From Planctomycetota bacterium (GTDB taxonomy: Bacteria > Planctomycetota > PLA2): 36,824 nucleotides of DNA. Below the pieces are notes generated by a model that saw nothing but the letters and a program-made list of their open reading frames with translations, was not told the origin of the DNA and did not search any database. A program made the translations under genes and the position numbers. The stretch covers positions 1 to 36,824 of the forward strand of contig JAPUHK010000248.1 in assembly GCA_027297745.1 (NCBI GenBank), written 5' to 3'. Shown here piece after piece: positions 15,590 through 23,702 of the stretch (within the stretch, counting starts at the first letter, position 1; each line of letters starts with the position of its first letter).

Positions 15590-18048
15590 TCGGGCTTCGG
15601 CTGGGAGAAGAACTTGTACTCGGCAATCGTGGCCGGATCGACGCCGAGCCGGCCCAGGACGTTCGCGATTCCCTTGCGCAGAATGTAGTCATCCGACGCG
15701 TCGCCGGTGATCTCCATGCCGATCATGTTCGCCACCCGGCGCCGCAGCTCGATGCGGATCGCGCGGCGCACCTCTTGTTTCGTCAGGCGCGTGTCGAGCT
15801 TTTCGTAGTAGTCGTCGAAACCGGGGTAGCGTGAGGGGTCCCGGTCGTCCGAGAAGGCCAGCTTGCGGAAATCTTCCCGGCTCGCTTCCCAACGATCCTC
15901 GACGTAGCGGCGGAACTCGCCCTTCTGCTGCAGCTCGCGCAACTCGGCGAAGTGACTGTCCGCAAGCCTGGGCTGCTCGAGCCGCACGTCGGGCACGACG
16001 CCGCCCTCGTACACGAACCGGCCGTCCTTCTCGACGCGCTTGCGGACGAAGTTCTTGCCGCTGGGCAGATAGTAGCGCGCGACGGTCACCTTCATCGCGG
16101 CGCCGTAGTCGTAGAGCCGGTTGTTGTTCTCGTCCACGAAGGGCTCGGCGGGGTTCCAGATGCCGTCCTTGTTCTCGTCGGTAAACTTCTCACCCTCGTC
16201 CCGCTTGCCGTTCCCGTCCTGGTCGACCCACGGCTCGGCATCGTCCCAACGCCGGTTGAGGCGCGCGCGGTCCGTGAAGGGCTCGCCCGGATCCCAGCGC
16301 GTGTTGCTGTTGAGGTCGGTAAACGGCTCGTTGCGGTCGTGGCGTCCGTTCTTGCGGCGCGTGTCGCTGAAAGGCTCGCCCTTCCAGGAGTCGAGCTGCA
16401 GCTTGTACTGCACCGTCCCCTTGCCGAAGGAGGGCTCGCCCAGCACGACCACGTCCACTGTGCGCTGGCCCTCGCGGGCGGTCGAGCGCTCCGCGGACTT
16501 GGAGTAGTGTTGCAGCACGCCCGACATGAGCTCCGCGCCCGAGGCGCTGCGGCCGTTGATCAGGACCGAGATCGGATATTCACGCTTGCGGTCGGGCGCA
16601 TCGGTGTAGTGGCGCTGGCGGCCGACGGTCCGGCCGCGCACCTCGGCGACCAACGTGCGCTGGGGCAGGAACGGCGTCAGGCACTCCTTGACCGTCTCGA
16701 GCGACCCCCCGGGGTTCCAGCGCAAGTCGATCACCAGGCCCCGCATCTCCTCGGCCTCCAGGTCCTTCAGCTGGTCCCGGAACTCACGGCCGGTCGACTC
16801 GCCGTAGTTGGCGATCATGATGTAGCCCACTTTGCCGGGCAGCATGCGGCTAAGCACGGTGGGCAGCAGGATCTTGGCGCGGATCACGGTGACGTCCTTG
16901 GTCTGCCCCCAACCCGCGCGATAGATGGTCAGGACCACCTGCGTGCCCGGCGGGCCCTTGATCTGCTTGATGATGTCGGTGTTCGTGCGGCCCGCGGTGG
17001 GAACGCCGTCCACACTCACGATCGAGTCGCCGGAACGGATATCCGCCTTCCACGCGGGCCCTCCGAAGAACGGGCGCGCGATGCGGAAATCGTCCTTGAC
17101 GTTCGTGTCGATCAGCGCGCCGATGCCGCCGTACGAGGGGTCCAGCCCCTCGTTCCAGATGCGATGCTCTTCGGGATCCATGAACGCGCTGTGCGGGTCG
17201 TCCTTGATCTTCAGCATGCCGTGCGCGGCGGCGGCGCGCAGCTTGTCGTCCGTGATCGAGTCTTTGTCCACGTAGACTTCGCGCAGCTTCTTGCGGATCT
17301 CATCGAGATGCGCCCACTGCGAGCTCCCCCTGATTTTCTGCCTGTCGAGCTGCACGTGCAGGCTCTCGACCACACGCTCATTGCGGAGGTTCTTGTGCAA
17401 CGCCGCCGCCAGCTGCCCGCGCAGACCGGGCTCCTGGGCCAGCTCCTGCAATGTCGACGTGACTCCCGGGGTGCGGAAGTCGCCGATCTCCGCCAACGCG
17501 ATGGCGCCGGCGGCGCGCAACTCCCGGTTCGAGGAGTGCAGGAAGGCGCGCAGCGTCCTCTTGGCCTTCGCGCGGCCGTCGCCCTCGAGCCTGTAGACGG
17601 CGCGCGCGGCCGCGAGCTTGAGCTCGGGGTTCGGATCGCTGAGCAGATCCATCAGGTCCAACGAGGCGTCGGGCTCCTCCGTCAGGGCCACCAGCTCGAG
17701 AGCCATCTTGCGGTGCTCGAGGCTCTCGCTCGCGGAGTTCGCCAGCTTCACCAGGTGCTCCGCGGCGAACGTCTGGTTGTCCAGCTCCACCAGCGCGCGC
17801 AGCAAGCACAGCTTGCCGGGCGTCGAGGCCGGGGAGACGGCCTCCCGCAGCGTCCCTGAAGCCCGGTTGCCGAGATCGACGAGCCGGTCCGAGAGTTTCC
17901 AGATCTGACCCGGGGTGGCGCTCTCGCACGCGGTCAGGACGTCACGGACCTTCAAAGCCGTGACGGAGCCGGACTGCGGAAGGGCGGCGGGGGAAAGCCA
18001 CAGCAGGCAGGCGAGCAACAACCAGGGGCGGAGCGAGCGGTGGATCAT
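15586..18048 (-). CDS. S41 C-terminal processing protease with HEAT repeats, PDZ and EF-hand-like insertion
   Basis: The 820-aa protein begins with a signal peptide (residues 1-25). HEAT-type helical repeats follow at about 80-235, then a PDZ domain (about 305-380, YGGIGALI to GPPGTQVVLTIYR), then the S41 core with YIMIANYGE, LVIDLRWNPGG (about 438-448), Ser503 in RSASGAEL and Lys543 in SFGKGTVQ, the Ser/Lys dyad. Right after GTVQ, where relatives carry a short hairpin before TARYYLPSG, there is a 90-residue insertion (about 557-649) of six units starting EPF/EPW/EKF; the last three have calcium-loop-like DQDGNGKRDEG patterns. It acts in the periplasm. ATG at 18048 has ACGAGGAG upstream. pgeF is cotranscribed. 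Confidence 0.92.
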   Translation of the reverse strand: MIHRSLRPWLLLACLLWLSPAALPQSGSVTALKVRDVLTACESATPGQIWKLSDRLVDLGNRASGTLREAVSPASTPGKLCLLRALVELDNQTFAAEHLVKLANSASESLEHRKMALELVALTEEPDASLDLMDLLSDPNPELKLAAARAVYRLEGDGRAKAKRTLRAFLHSSNRELRAAGAIALAEIGDFRTPGVTSTLQELAQEPGLRGQLAAALHKNLRNERVVESLHVQLDRQKIRGSSQWAHLDEIRKKLREVYVDKDSITDDKLRAAAAHGMLKIKDDPHSAFMDPEEHRIWNEGLDPSYGGIGALIDTNVKDDFRIARPFFGGPAWKADIRSGDSIVSVDGVPTAGRTNTDIIKQIKGPPGTQVVLTIYRAGWGQTKDVTVIRAKILLPTVLSRMLPGKVGYIMIANYGESTGREFRDQLKDLEAEEMRGLVIDLRWNPGGSLETVKECLTPFLPQRTLVAEVRGRTVGRQRHYTDAPDRKREYPISVLINGRSASGAELMSGVLQHYSKSAERSTAREGQRTVDVVVLGEPSFGKGTVQYKLQLDSWKGEPFSDTRRKNGRHDRNEPFTDLNSNTRWDPGEPFTDRARLNRRWDDAEPWVDQDGNGKRDEGEKFTDENKDGIWNPAEPFVDENNNRLYDYGAAMKVTVARYYLPSGKNFVRKRVEKDGRFVYEGGVVPDVRLEQPRLADSHFAELRELQQKGEFRRYVEDRWEASREDFRKLAFSDDRDPSRYPGFDDYYEKLDTRLTKQEVRRAIRIELRRRVANMIGMEITGDASDDYILRKGIANVLGRLGVDPATIAEYKFFSQPKPE

Positions 18049-18083
18049 CGGGGACTCCTCGTGTGAGGTTGAGGACCATCAAA

Positions 18084-18089
18084 AGTATA
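18084..18089 (-). promoter_or_regulatory. -10-like TATACT for the S41-pgeF operon
   Basis: TATACT on the minus strand matches the -10 consensus at 5 of 6 bases and would start a leader of about 30 nt that contains the ACGAGGAG ribosome site of the S41 gene. No good -35 sits at the usual distance; the position is G-rich. Confidence 0.45.
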
Positions 18090-18092
18090 AGG

Positions 18093-18147
18093 GCGCCGGG
18101 GAGGGGGTCTTAGGGGCCCCCCTCGTGGACTTGCGCCGGGGAGGGGG
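18093..18147 (+). repeat. Two exact 15-bp direct repeats in a divergent promoter region
   Basis: GCGCCGGGGAGGGGG occurs at 18093-18107 and again at 18133-18147, 40 bp apart start to start. The first copy lies next to the -10 of the leftward S41 gene and the second ends just before a -10-like TAAACT (18149-18154) pointing towards moaC. The spacing is close to four helical turns, so it could be a regulator binding pair. Confidence 0.5.
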
Positions 18148-18148
18148 C

Positions 18149-18154
18149 TAAACT
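18149..18154 (+). promoter_or_regulatory. -10-like TAAACT upstream of moaC
   Basis: TAAACT would begin transcription around 18161, giving a leader of about 27 nt to the moaC ATG at 18188. No clear Shine-Dalgarno site or -35 is visible. The second 15-bp direct repeat touches it on the upstream side. Confidence 0.3.
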
Positions 18155-18187
18155 CCTGTCCGCACCCACGTAACGTTGTCCGCAAGC

Positions 18188-18664
18188 ATGGGCGATCCGA
18201 CTCATTTCGACTCCGAGGGGCGCGTCCACATGGTCGACGTCTCGCACAAGCCCGAGACCGAGCGGCGCGCCGCCGCCGGCTGCCGGGTCCGCTTGGGAAG
18301 CGACGCGGCCGAGGCCTTGCGCAGCGGGGGGGCGAAGAAGGGCGACGTGCTCCATACGGCGCAGCTTGCGGGCATTCAGGCGGCCAAGCGAACGGCGGAT
18401 CTGATTCCCCTATGCCATACGATCCGCACTACCTGGATTTCGGTCGAATTCAGCTTCGAAGATGAGACCACCCTCGGAATCCGAGCCGAGGCCCTGGCCG
18501 TGGATCGAACAGGGGTCGAGATGGAGGCCATGGTGGCCGCCTCCACGGCGGCCCTGACCGTGTACGACATGCTAAAGGCGGTCGACCGGTCGATCGAGGT
18601 CACAGACCTCCGGCTGCTCTCCAAGAGCGGTGGCAAGACCGGGGTCTGGGAGCGCCCCACATGA
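18188..18664 (+). CDS. moaC: Cyclic pyranopterin monophosphate synthase
   Basis: MoaC converts the MoaA product to cyclic pyranopterin monophosphate, the first stable intermediate of molybdenum cofactor synthesis. The 158-aa length is normal. THFDSEGRVHMVDVSHKPET is the typical N-terminus. LCHTIRTT holds the conserved His and Cys of the active site, GVEMEAMVAAS and AALTVYDMLKAVD are family motifs, and LLSKSGGKTG closes the active site. ATG at 18188 aligns with the usual N-terminus; an in-frame TTG four codons upstream is less likely. It overlaps asd by 4 bases (ATGA). No other Mo cofactor gene is in the window. Confidence 0.96.
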   Translation: MGDPTHFDSEGRVHMVDVSHKPETERRAAAGCRVRLGSDAAEALRSGGAKKGDVLHTAQLAGIQAAKRTADLIPLCHTIRTTWISVEFSFEDETTLGIRAEALAVDRTGVEMEAMVAASTAALTVYDMLKAVDRSIEVTDLRLLSKSGGKTGVWERPT

Positions 18665-19674
18665 CTTCCGTGGCTGTCGTAGGCGCCACAGGCGCCGTGG
18701 GAGCCGAGATCCTGGTGGTGCTGGAGCAGCGCGCCTTCCCGGTAGGGGATCTGCGCTTGCTGGCCTCGGCACGCTCGGCAGGCGGCCGCCTGGAGGCCTT
18801 GGGCGCCGAGCACGAGATTCGTGAGGCAACCGCGGCGGCTTTCGAGGGTGTCGACCTGGCCCTGTTCAGCGCGGGCTCTGACATCGCCCGGGCGCTGGCC
18901 CCCGAGGCGCGCAAGGCGGGCGCGCTCGTGGTGGACAACTCGAGCGCGTTCCGGGCCGACCCGCAGTGCCCGCTGGTGGTTCCGGAGGTTAACGGGGACG
19001 CGCTGCAGGCGCACCAGGGCATCGTGGCCAACCCGAACTGCTCGACGATCCTGTTGGCCATGCTGCTCGAGCCGATCCGCAAGGCGGCGGGCTTGCGCCG
19101 CGTGATCGTGAGCACCTACCAAGCGGTTTCGGGAGCGGGTGCGCGCGCCGTGGAGGAGTTGCGCAGCCAGGAAGCGGCGGACGCCGCGGGCACCGAGCCC
19201 ACGGCCTCGGTGTTTCCGCGGGTGCTTTCGCATAACGTGATCCCCTGGGTGCAGGACTTTCAGGAGGACGGGTACACCCCCGAGGAGACGAAGGTGCGGG
19301 ACGAGGCCCGGCGCATCCTGGACCTGCCGGATCTGCTCGTCAGCGCGACCTGTGTGCGCGTGCCCGTCTGGCGCGCCCACTCGCAAGCGGTGCACGTCGA
19401 AACGGAGCGGCCGCTCGACCCGGAGGACGCGCGCCGCGTGCTCGGCGAGGCCGAGGGCGTGCGTGTCTGGGACAAAAACGACTTCCCGACGCCGCGGGAG
19501 GTCGCCGGCACCGACGAGGTGCATGTGGGCAGGATCCGTGCGGATCGTGCGTTCCCCGGAGGGCTGGCGCTCTGGGGGGTCATGGATCAGTTGCGCAAGG
19601 GCGCCGCGCTGAACGCCGTGCAGATCGCCGAGCGCATCCTGGGTGTTGCAGGCAAAGCGGGCCGGAGGACGTAA
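18661..19674 (+). CDS. asd: Aspartate-semialdehyde dehydrogenase
   Basis: Asd reduces aspartyl phosphate to aspartate semialdehyde with NADPH, at the branch to lysine/DAP, methionine and threonine. The 337-aa product has the NADP site VVGATGAVG (residues 6-14), the catalytic Cys127 in NPNCSTI, an STYQAVSGAG block and the basic substrate site around VPVWRAHSQAVHVE with the acid-base His. The ATG overlaps moaC and the TAA overlaps the accB ATG (TAATG), so the genes are translationally coupled. It supplies the substrate of the pathway in which the DapL/DapC-like aminotransferase at 6.3 kb would act. Confidence 0.96.
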   Translation: MTSVAVVGATGAVGAEILVVLEQRAFPVGDLRLLASARSAGGRLEALGAEHEIREATAAAFEGVDLALFSAGSDIARALAPEARKAGALVVDNSSAFRADPQCPLVVPEVNGDALQAHQGIVANPNCSTILLAMLLEPIRKAAGLRRVIVSTYQAVSGAGARAVEELRSQEAADAAGTEPTASVFPRVLSHNVIPWVQDFQEDGYTPEETKVRDEARRILDLPDLLVSATCVRVPVWRAHSQAVHVETERPLDPEDARRVLGEAEGVRVWDKNDFPTPREVAGTDEVHVGRIRADRAFPGGLALWGVMDQLRKGAALNAVQIAERILGVAGKAGRRT

Positions 19675-20126
19675 TGGACCTCAAAGAGCTCAAGAAGATG
19701 ATCGCCCTCATGAACGAAAACGATCTCCTGGAGCTCGAGATCGAAGAGGGGGGCAAACGGCTGCGGCTGAAAAAGGCCGGACCCCCGGGCGCCGGCGGCG
19801 CCGTACCGCCGCCCGTGCTCCCGACCGCCGCGGCCGCGCCCGTGGCGCCCGGGAGCGAGACCGAAGCGAGCGCGGAGGACCAGGGCTTCGTCACCATCCG
19901 CTCGCCGATGGTCGGCACCTACTACCAGGCGGCCGCGCCCGACGCCGACACGTACGTCGAATACGGCAGCAAGGTCAGTGCCGAGACGGTGGTTTGCATC
20001 GTCGAGGCGATGAAAGTGATGAACGAGATCAAGGCGGAGGTCTCCGGGGAGATCGTCAAGCTCTGCGTCAAGAACGGCGAGGCCGTCGAATACGGCCAGG
20101 CGCTCTTCCTGGTCAAGCCGGCCTGA
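19674..20126 (+). CDS. accB: Acetyl-CoA carboxylase biotin carboxyl carrier protein
   Basis: AccB carries the biotin used to move CO2 to acetyl-CoA in the first step of fatty acid synthesis. The 150-aa protein has a helical N-terminus (residues 1-35), an Ala/Pro linker (about 36-68) and a biotinyl domain from about 71, with the attachment Lys114 in VEAMKVMNEI. GEAVEYGQALFLVKP ends the chain as in the family. It begins on the last base of asd and is followed 16 bp later by accC, the usual accBC order. A GGAGGACG site precedes the ATG. Confidence 0.96.
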   Translation: MDLKELKKMIALMNENDLLELEIEEGGKRLRLKKAGPPGAGGAVPPPVLPTAAAAPVAPGSETEASAEDQGFVTIRSPMVGTYYQAAAPDADTYVEYGSKVSAETVVCIVEAMKVMNEIKAEVSGEIVKLCVKNGEAVEYGQALFLVKPA

Positions 20127-20142
20127 GGCGGATCGAGGGCTC

Positions 20143-21483
20143 ATGTTCCAGCGCATCCTGGTCGCCAACCGGGGGGAGATCGCCCTCCGCATCCTGCGCG
20201 CCGCCACGGAGTTGGGGGTCGAGACCGTGGCCGTATACAGCATGGGCGATGAGGGCGCGCCCTACCTGGACCTGGCCGACGAGACGATCTGCATCGGCCC
20301 GGCAGCCAGCGGAGCCTCTTACCTCTCGATCCCGAGCATCATCAGTGCGGCCGAGGTGGCCGACGTGGACGCCATCCACCCCGGCTACGGCTTCCTCTCC
20401 GAGAACGCGGCCTTCGCGGAGACCTGCCGCGAGAGCAACATCGAGTTCATCGGGCCTTCGCACGAAACCATGCGCCTGCTCGGCGACAAGGCGAACGCAC
20501 GCAAGTTGGCCCAGGCGCACAAGGTGCCGATCGTGCCCGGCAGCGACGGCCTGCTCAAGGACGAGAAGGAGGCCGTCAAGATCGCCGAGGAGTTCGGCTA
20601 TCCCGTGCTGATCAAGGCCACGGCCGGAGGCGGCGGCCGCGGCATGCGCGTAGCGCACAACGACATGAGCCTGGTCAACGCGTTTCACCAGGCGCGCGCC
20701 GAAGCCCAGAGCGCCTTCGGAGACGCCGGAGTCTATGTCGAGAAGTACCTCGATAACCCGCGCCACGTCGAGATCCAGATCATCGGGGATTCCCACGGCA
20801 GCGTCATCCACCTGGGCGAGCGCGAGTGCAGCGTGCAGCGGCGCCACCAGAAGCTGCTGGAGGAGACCCCGAGCCCGGCGCTCACGCGCGACATGCGCAA
20901 GAAGATGGGGCAGGCGGCGATCCGGCTGGCGAAGGCGGCCAAGTACGTCGGGGCCGGCACCGTGGAGTTCCTCGTCGAGGGGAAGCACTTCTACTTCATC
21001 GAGGTCAACGCACGCATCCAGGTCGAGCATCCGATCACGGAGATGGTGACCTCGATCGACCTGCTCAAGGAGCAGATCCGCGTCGCGTCCGGCGAGAAGC
21101 TGAGCATCGAGCAGAACCGGGTGCGCTGGCACGGGCACTCGATCGAAGTGCGCATCAACGCCGAGGACCCGAACAAGGACTTCGCGCCCTCGCCGGGCAC
21201 GATCTCGCGCTACATCGCGCCCGGCGGCCCCGGCATCCGCATCGACACGCACATCTTCGGCGGCTACCGCGTCCCGCCGCACTACGACTCGTTGATCGCG
21301 AAGCTGATCGTCCATGGCCCGGACCGACAGGCGGCGATCCGGACGCTCGAGCGCGCCTTGGACGAGTACGTGATCGAGGGCATCAAGACCACGATCCCGC
21401 TACTGCGCGAGATCGTGCGCAACTCCTACTTCGTCAAGGGCGACTACAACACCGGGTTCATCGACGAGTTCTTCCAGCTATGA
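20143..21483 (+). CDS. accC: Acetyl-CoA carboxylase biotin carboxylase subunit
   Basis: AccC carboxylates the biotin of AccB using ATP and bicarbonate. The 446-aa length is standard. RILVANRGEIALRI opens the chain, HPGYGFLSENAAF lies near residue 85, the ATP-grasp region shows KATAGGGGRGMRV, ERECSVQRRHQKLLEE and FIEVNARIQVEHPITEM (metal and biotin site residues), and DSLIAKLIVHG closes the core. It is adjacent to accB, and its stop overlaps the epimerase start (ATGA). The carboxyltransferase genes accA and accD are not in the window. Confidence 0.97.
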   Translation: MFQRILVANRGEIALRILRAATELGVETVAVYSMGDEGAPYLDLADETICIGPAASGASYLSIPSIISAAEVADVDAIHPGYGFLSENAAFAETCRESNIEFIGPSHETMRLLGDKANARKLAQAHKVPIVPGSDGLLKDEKEAVKIAEEFGYPVLIKATAGGGGRGMRVAHNDMSLVNAFHQARAEAQSAFGDAGVYVEKYLDNPRHVEIQIIGDSHGSVIHLGERECSVQRRHQKLLEETPSPALTRDMRKKMGQAAIRLAKAAKYVGAGTVEFLVEGKHFYFIEVNARIQVEHPITEMVTSIDLLKEQIRVASGEKLSIEQNRVRWHGHSIEVRINAEDPNKDFAPSPGTISRYIAPGGPGIRIDTHIFGGYRVPPHYDSLIAKLIVHGPDRQAAIRTLERALDEYVIEGIKTTIPLLREIVRNSYFVKGDYNTGFIDEFFQL

Positions 21484-22457
21484 GCCGGTCGGTCTTCATC
21501 ACCGGCGTAGCCGGCTTCATCGGCTCGGCGGTGGCGCGGCGCCTGCTCGAGCACGGCGACCGCGTCGCCGGCGTCGACAACCTGGATCCGTTCTACGACC
21601 CGGCCTTCAAGCGCGACAACCTGCGTTGGCTGGAGCAGGCAGGCGGGGTCGACTTCCACGAGGGCGACATCCGCGACGAGGCGGGCATGCGCCGCTGGGT
21701 GGGTGAGGCGGGCGCGGCACACGTGATCCACATGGCCGCACTGGCCGGCGTGCGCCCCAGCATCGCGGACCCGGTGAGGTACGCCGACGTCAACGTGCGC
21801 GGCACCGAGATCGTATTCCAGGCAGCGCGCGAGGCGGGCGTGCACAGGGTCGTCCTGGCCTCCTCGTCCTCCGTGTACGGCAACAACGAGAAGGTGCCCT
21901 TCAGCGAGGACGACCCCGTCGACCTGCCGATCTCGCCCTATGCGGCGACGAAGCGCGCCAACGAGATCCAGGCTGCCTGCTTTCACCATCTGACGGGCAT
22001 CCACGTGCCCTGTCTGCGCTTTTTCACGGTCTACGGGCCGCGCCAACGGCCGGAGATGGCCATCCGCCTCTTCAGCGGTCAGATCTGGCGCGGGGAGCCC
22101 GTGCGCATCTTCGGCGACGGCTCCATGCGCCGGGACTTCACCTACATCGACGACATCGTCGACGGCGTCCTGGCCGCCCTGGACAAGGCCGAGGGCTGCC
22201 GCATCTACAACCTGGGGGAAGCGACCACGCTCGACCTGCTCGAGCTGGTCGACGCCCTGGAGACCGCGCTCGGCAAGCAGGCCGTCCGCGCCCACGCCGA
22301 GGTGCCCGCCGGGGATGTGCGCATCACCTTCGCGGACATCTCGCGAGCCCAGGCGGAGCTCGGCTACGCCCCCTCGATCCCGCCGTCGGAGGGCCTGCGC
22401 CGGTTCGCGGATTGGTTCTTGCGCGAGGCCCCCGAAGGGCCACGCCAGGGCGGGTAG
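21480..22457 (+). CDS. NAD-dependent epimerase, UDP-glucuronate 4-epimerase-like
   Basis: The 325-aa extended SDR has the NAD motif GVAGFIG (about residues 8-14), a DNLDPFYD block typical of UDP-glucuronate 4-epimerases, the Ser-rich ASSSSVYG active-site strand, the intact catalytic YxxxK in SPYAATK, and CLRFFTVYGPRQRPEMA. It would interconvert UDP-glucuronate and UDP-galacturonate, or a related UDP-sugar, for surface glycans. The start overlaps accC, yet function links it to the sugar genes after the 310-bp gap. Exact substrate is uncertain because this subfamily is broad. Confidence 0.88.
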   Translation: MSRSVFITGVAGFIGSAVARRLLEHGDRVAGVDNLDPFYDPAFKRDNLRWLEQAGGVDFHEGDIRDEAGMRRWVGEAGAAHVIHMAALAGVRPSIADPVRYADVNVRGTEIVFQAAREAGVHRVVLASSSSVYGNNEKVPFSEDDPVDLPISPYAATKRANEIQAACFHHLTGIHVPCLRFFTVYGPRQRPEMAIRLFSGQIWRGEPVRIFGDGSMRRDFTYIDDIVDGVLAALDKAEGCRIYNLGEATTLDLLELVDALETALGKQAVRAHAEVPAGDVRITFADISRAQAELGYAPSIPPSEGLRRFADWFLREAPEGPRQGG

Positions 22458-22478
22458 CCCCGACCGCCCGTGGGGGAT

Positions 22479-22594
22479 CCAACCGGTTGTCGCACAGGAT
22501 GGCGGCCACATAGGGCCGCCCCTACGGGGATTCGGACAAGACGTCCTGTAAGGGCGCACCCATGTGTGCGCCCTCCCGTGCATGCACCGGTTGG
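22479..22594. repeat. Palindromic intergenic repeat element (two hairpins inside a 9-bp inverted repeat)
   Basis: CCAACCGGT (22479-22487) and ACCGGTTGG (22586-22594) are exact inverted repeats. Between them lie two perfect hairpins: GGCGGCC-ACATAG-GGCCGCC (22501-22520) and AGGGCGCAC-CCATGT-GTGCGCCCT (22551-22574). Read on opposite strands, the two share the pattern arm, ACATRG loop, arm, then CCCYTAC. The 310-bp gap holds no gene; the rest (22595-22766) holds only a candidate promoter. Similar palindromes occur, to my knowledge, in many environmental genomes. Confidence 0.7.
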
Positions 22595-22680
22595 TCTGTG
22601 TCCCTGGTGCCCCGTACCCTGATGCACCCGTCCGCGCCCGTAAGACCTTGCACTTCTTGCGCTTACGCCACCCCGATTCC

Positions 22681-22710
22681 TTGACACCCCGACGGCGGTT
22701 TTCGTACAAG
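22681..22710 (+). promoter_or_regulatory. Candidate sigma-70 promoter of the nucleotide-sugar operon
   Basis: TTGACA (22681-22686) is a perfect -35 box, followed after 18 bases by TACAAG (22705-22710), a 4 of 6 match to the -10. Transcription would start about 50 bases before the ATG at 22767. Confidence 0.45.
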
Positions 22711-22766
22711 ACGCCGCGCTCGGCTGGGTGGGGGTCGCCCGGCAGGCGGGGCCTCGGCGGATCTGT

Positions 22767-23702
22767 ATGGCGAAATTCCTGGTAACCGGTGCCGCAGGTT
22801 TCATCGGCAGCAATCTGGTCCGCGACCTCATCAAGCTCGGGGAGAAGGTCGTCGTCTTCGACAACTTCTCGAGCGGCAAGAAGCGCAACCTGGTGGGCCT
22901 GCCCAAGGACGTGAAGATCGTCGAGGGCAGCTGTCTCGAGCTCAAGGAGATCAAGAAGGCCACGCGCTCCTGCGACTACGTGGTCCATCTGGCCGGCCAG
23001 CCGAGCGTGCTCAAGTCGGTCAAGGATCCGGTCGGCGCCATGCAGTCCTACGCGCTCGGCACGCTCAACGCGCTGATCGCGGCCAGCGACCTCAAGGTCA
23101 AGCGCTTCATCTACTGCGGCTCGGCCGCGGCCTACGGTGAGAGCCCGGCCTTGCCCAAGGTCGAGACCATGACCAGCAACCCACTCAGCCCGTACGCGGT
23201 GAGCTCCATCGCGGCTGAGCACCAGTGCCGCGTCTTCTTCAACACTTACGGCCTGCAGACGGTCATCCTGCGCCCGTTCAACGTCTACGGGCCCGCTCAG
23301 GACCCGACCGGCAACTACGCCGCCGTCGTGCCGCGCTTTGTGGTGTCGCTCTTGCAGGGCAGGCCGCCGCTGATCGCAGGCGACGGCAAGCAGAGCCGCG
23401 ACTTCGTCGGCGTGTCGGACGTGCTCGAGGCCATCAAGGCGGCCTGCGTCGCGCCCAAGGCGGAAGGGGAGATCTTCAACATCGCCACGGGGAGCCGCAT
23501 CACCATCAACGGGCTGGTCAACATCATCAACAGCATCCTCGGCAAGGAGATCCAGCCGAAGTACGAGGAAGCCCGTCCCGGAGACATCCGGCATTCCCTG
23601 GCCGACACTACGAAGGCCGAGGAGATGCTCGGGTATCGCGCACGGGTCTCGATCACGGACGGGCTGCGCAAGACGATCGAGTGGTACCGCAAGGATCGCT
23701 AG
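22767..23702 (+). CDS. Extended SDR, NAD-dependent sugar epimerase-like, catalytic Lys replaced
   Basis: The 311-aa protein is an extended SDR of the UDP-GlcNAc/UDP-Glc 4-epimerase or UDP-glucuronate decarboxylase type. It has GAAGFIGSNL (residues 8-17), FDNFSSGKKRN, a VHLAGQPSV strand, YCGSAAAYGE, LRPFNVYGPAQDP and the C-terminal GDIRHSLADTTKAEEMLGY block. The YxxxK motif reads Tyr143-Ala-Val-Ser-Ser147, so the lysine that lowers the tyrosine pKa is Ser. Everything else looks intact, so it may still bind NAD and a UDP-sugar. ATG at 22767 places the nucleotide site at the N-terminus; an in-frame ATG at 22728 adds 13 unlikely residues. It overlaps the next gene by 22 bases. Confidence 0.85.
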   Translation: MAKFLVTGAAGFIGSNLVRDLIKLGEKVVVFDNFSSGKKRNLVGLPKDVKIVEGSCLELKEIKKATRSCDYVVHLAGQPSVLKSVKDPVGAMQSYALGTLNALIAASDLKVKRFIYCGSAAAYGESPALPKVETMTSNPLSPYAVSSIAAEHQCRVFFNTYGLQTVILRPFNVYGPAQDPTGNYAAVVPRFVVSLLQGRPPLIAGDGKQSRDFVGVSDVLEAIKAACVAPKAEGEIFNIATGSRITINGLVNIINSILGKEIQPKYEEARPGDIRHSLADTTKAEEMLGYRARVSITDGLRKTIEWYRKDR

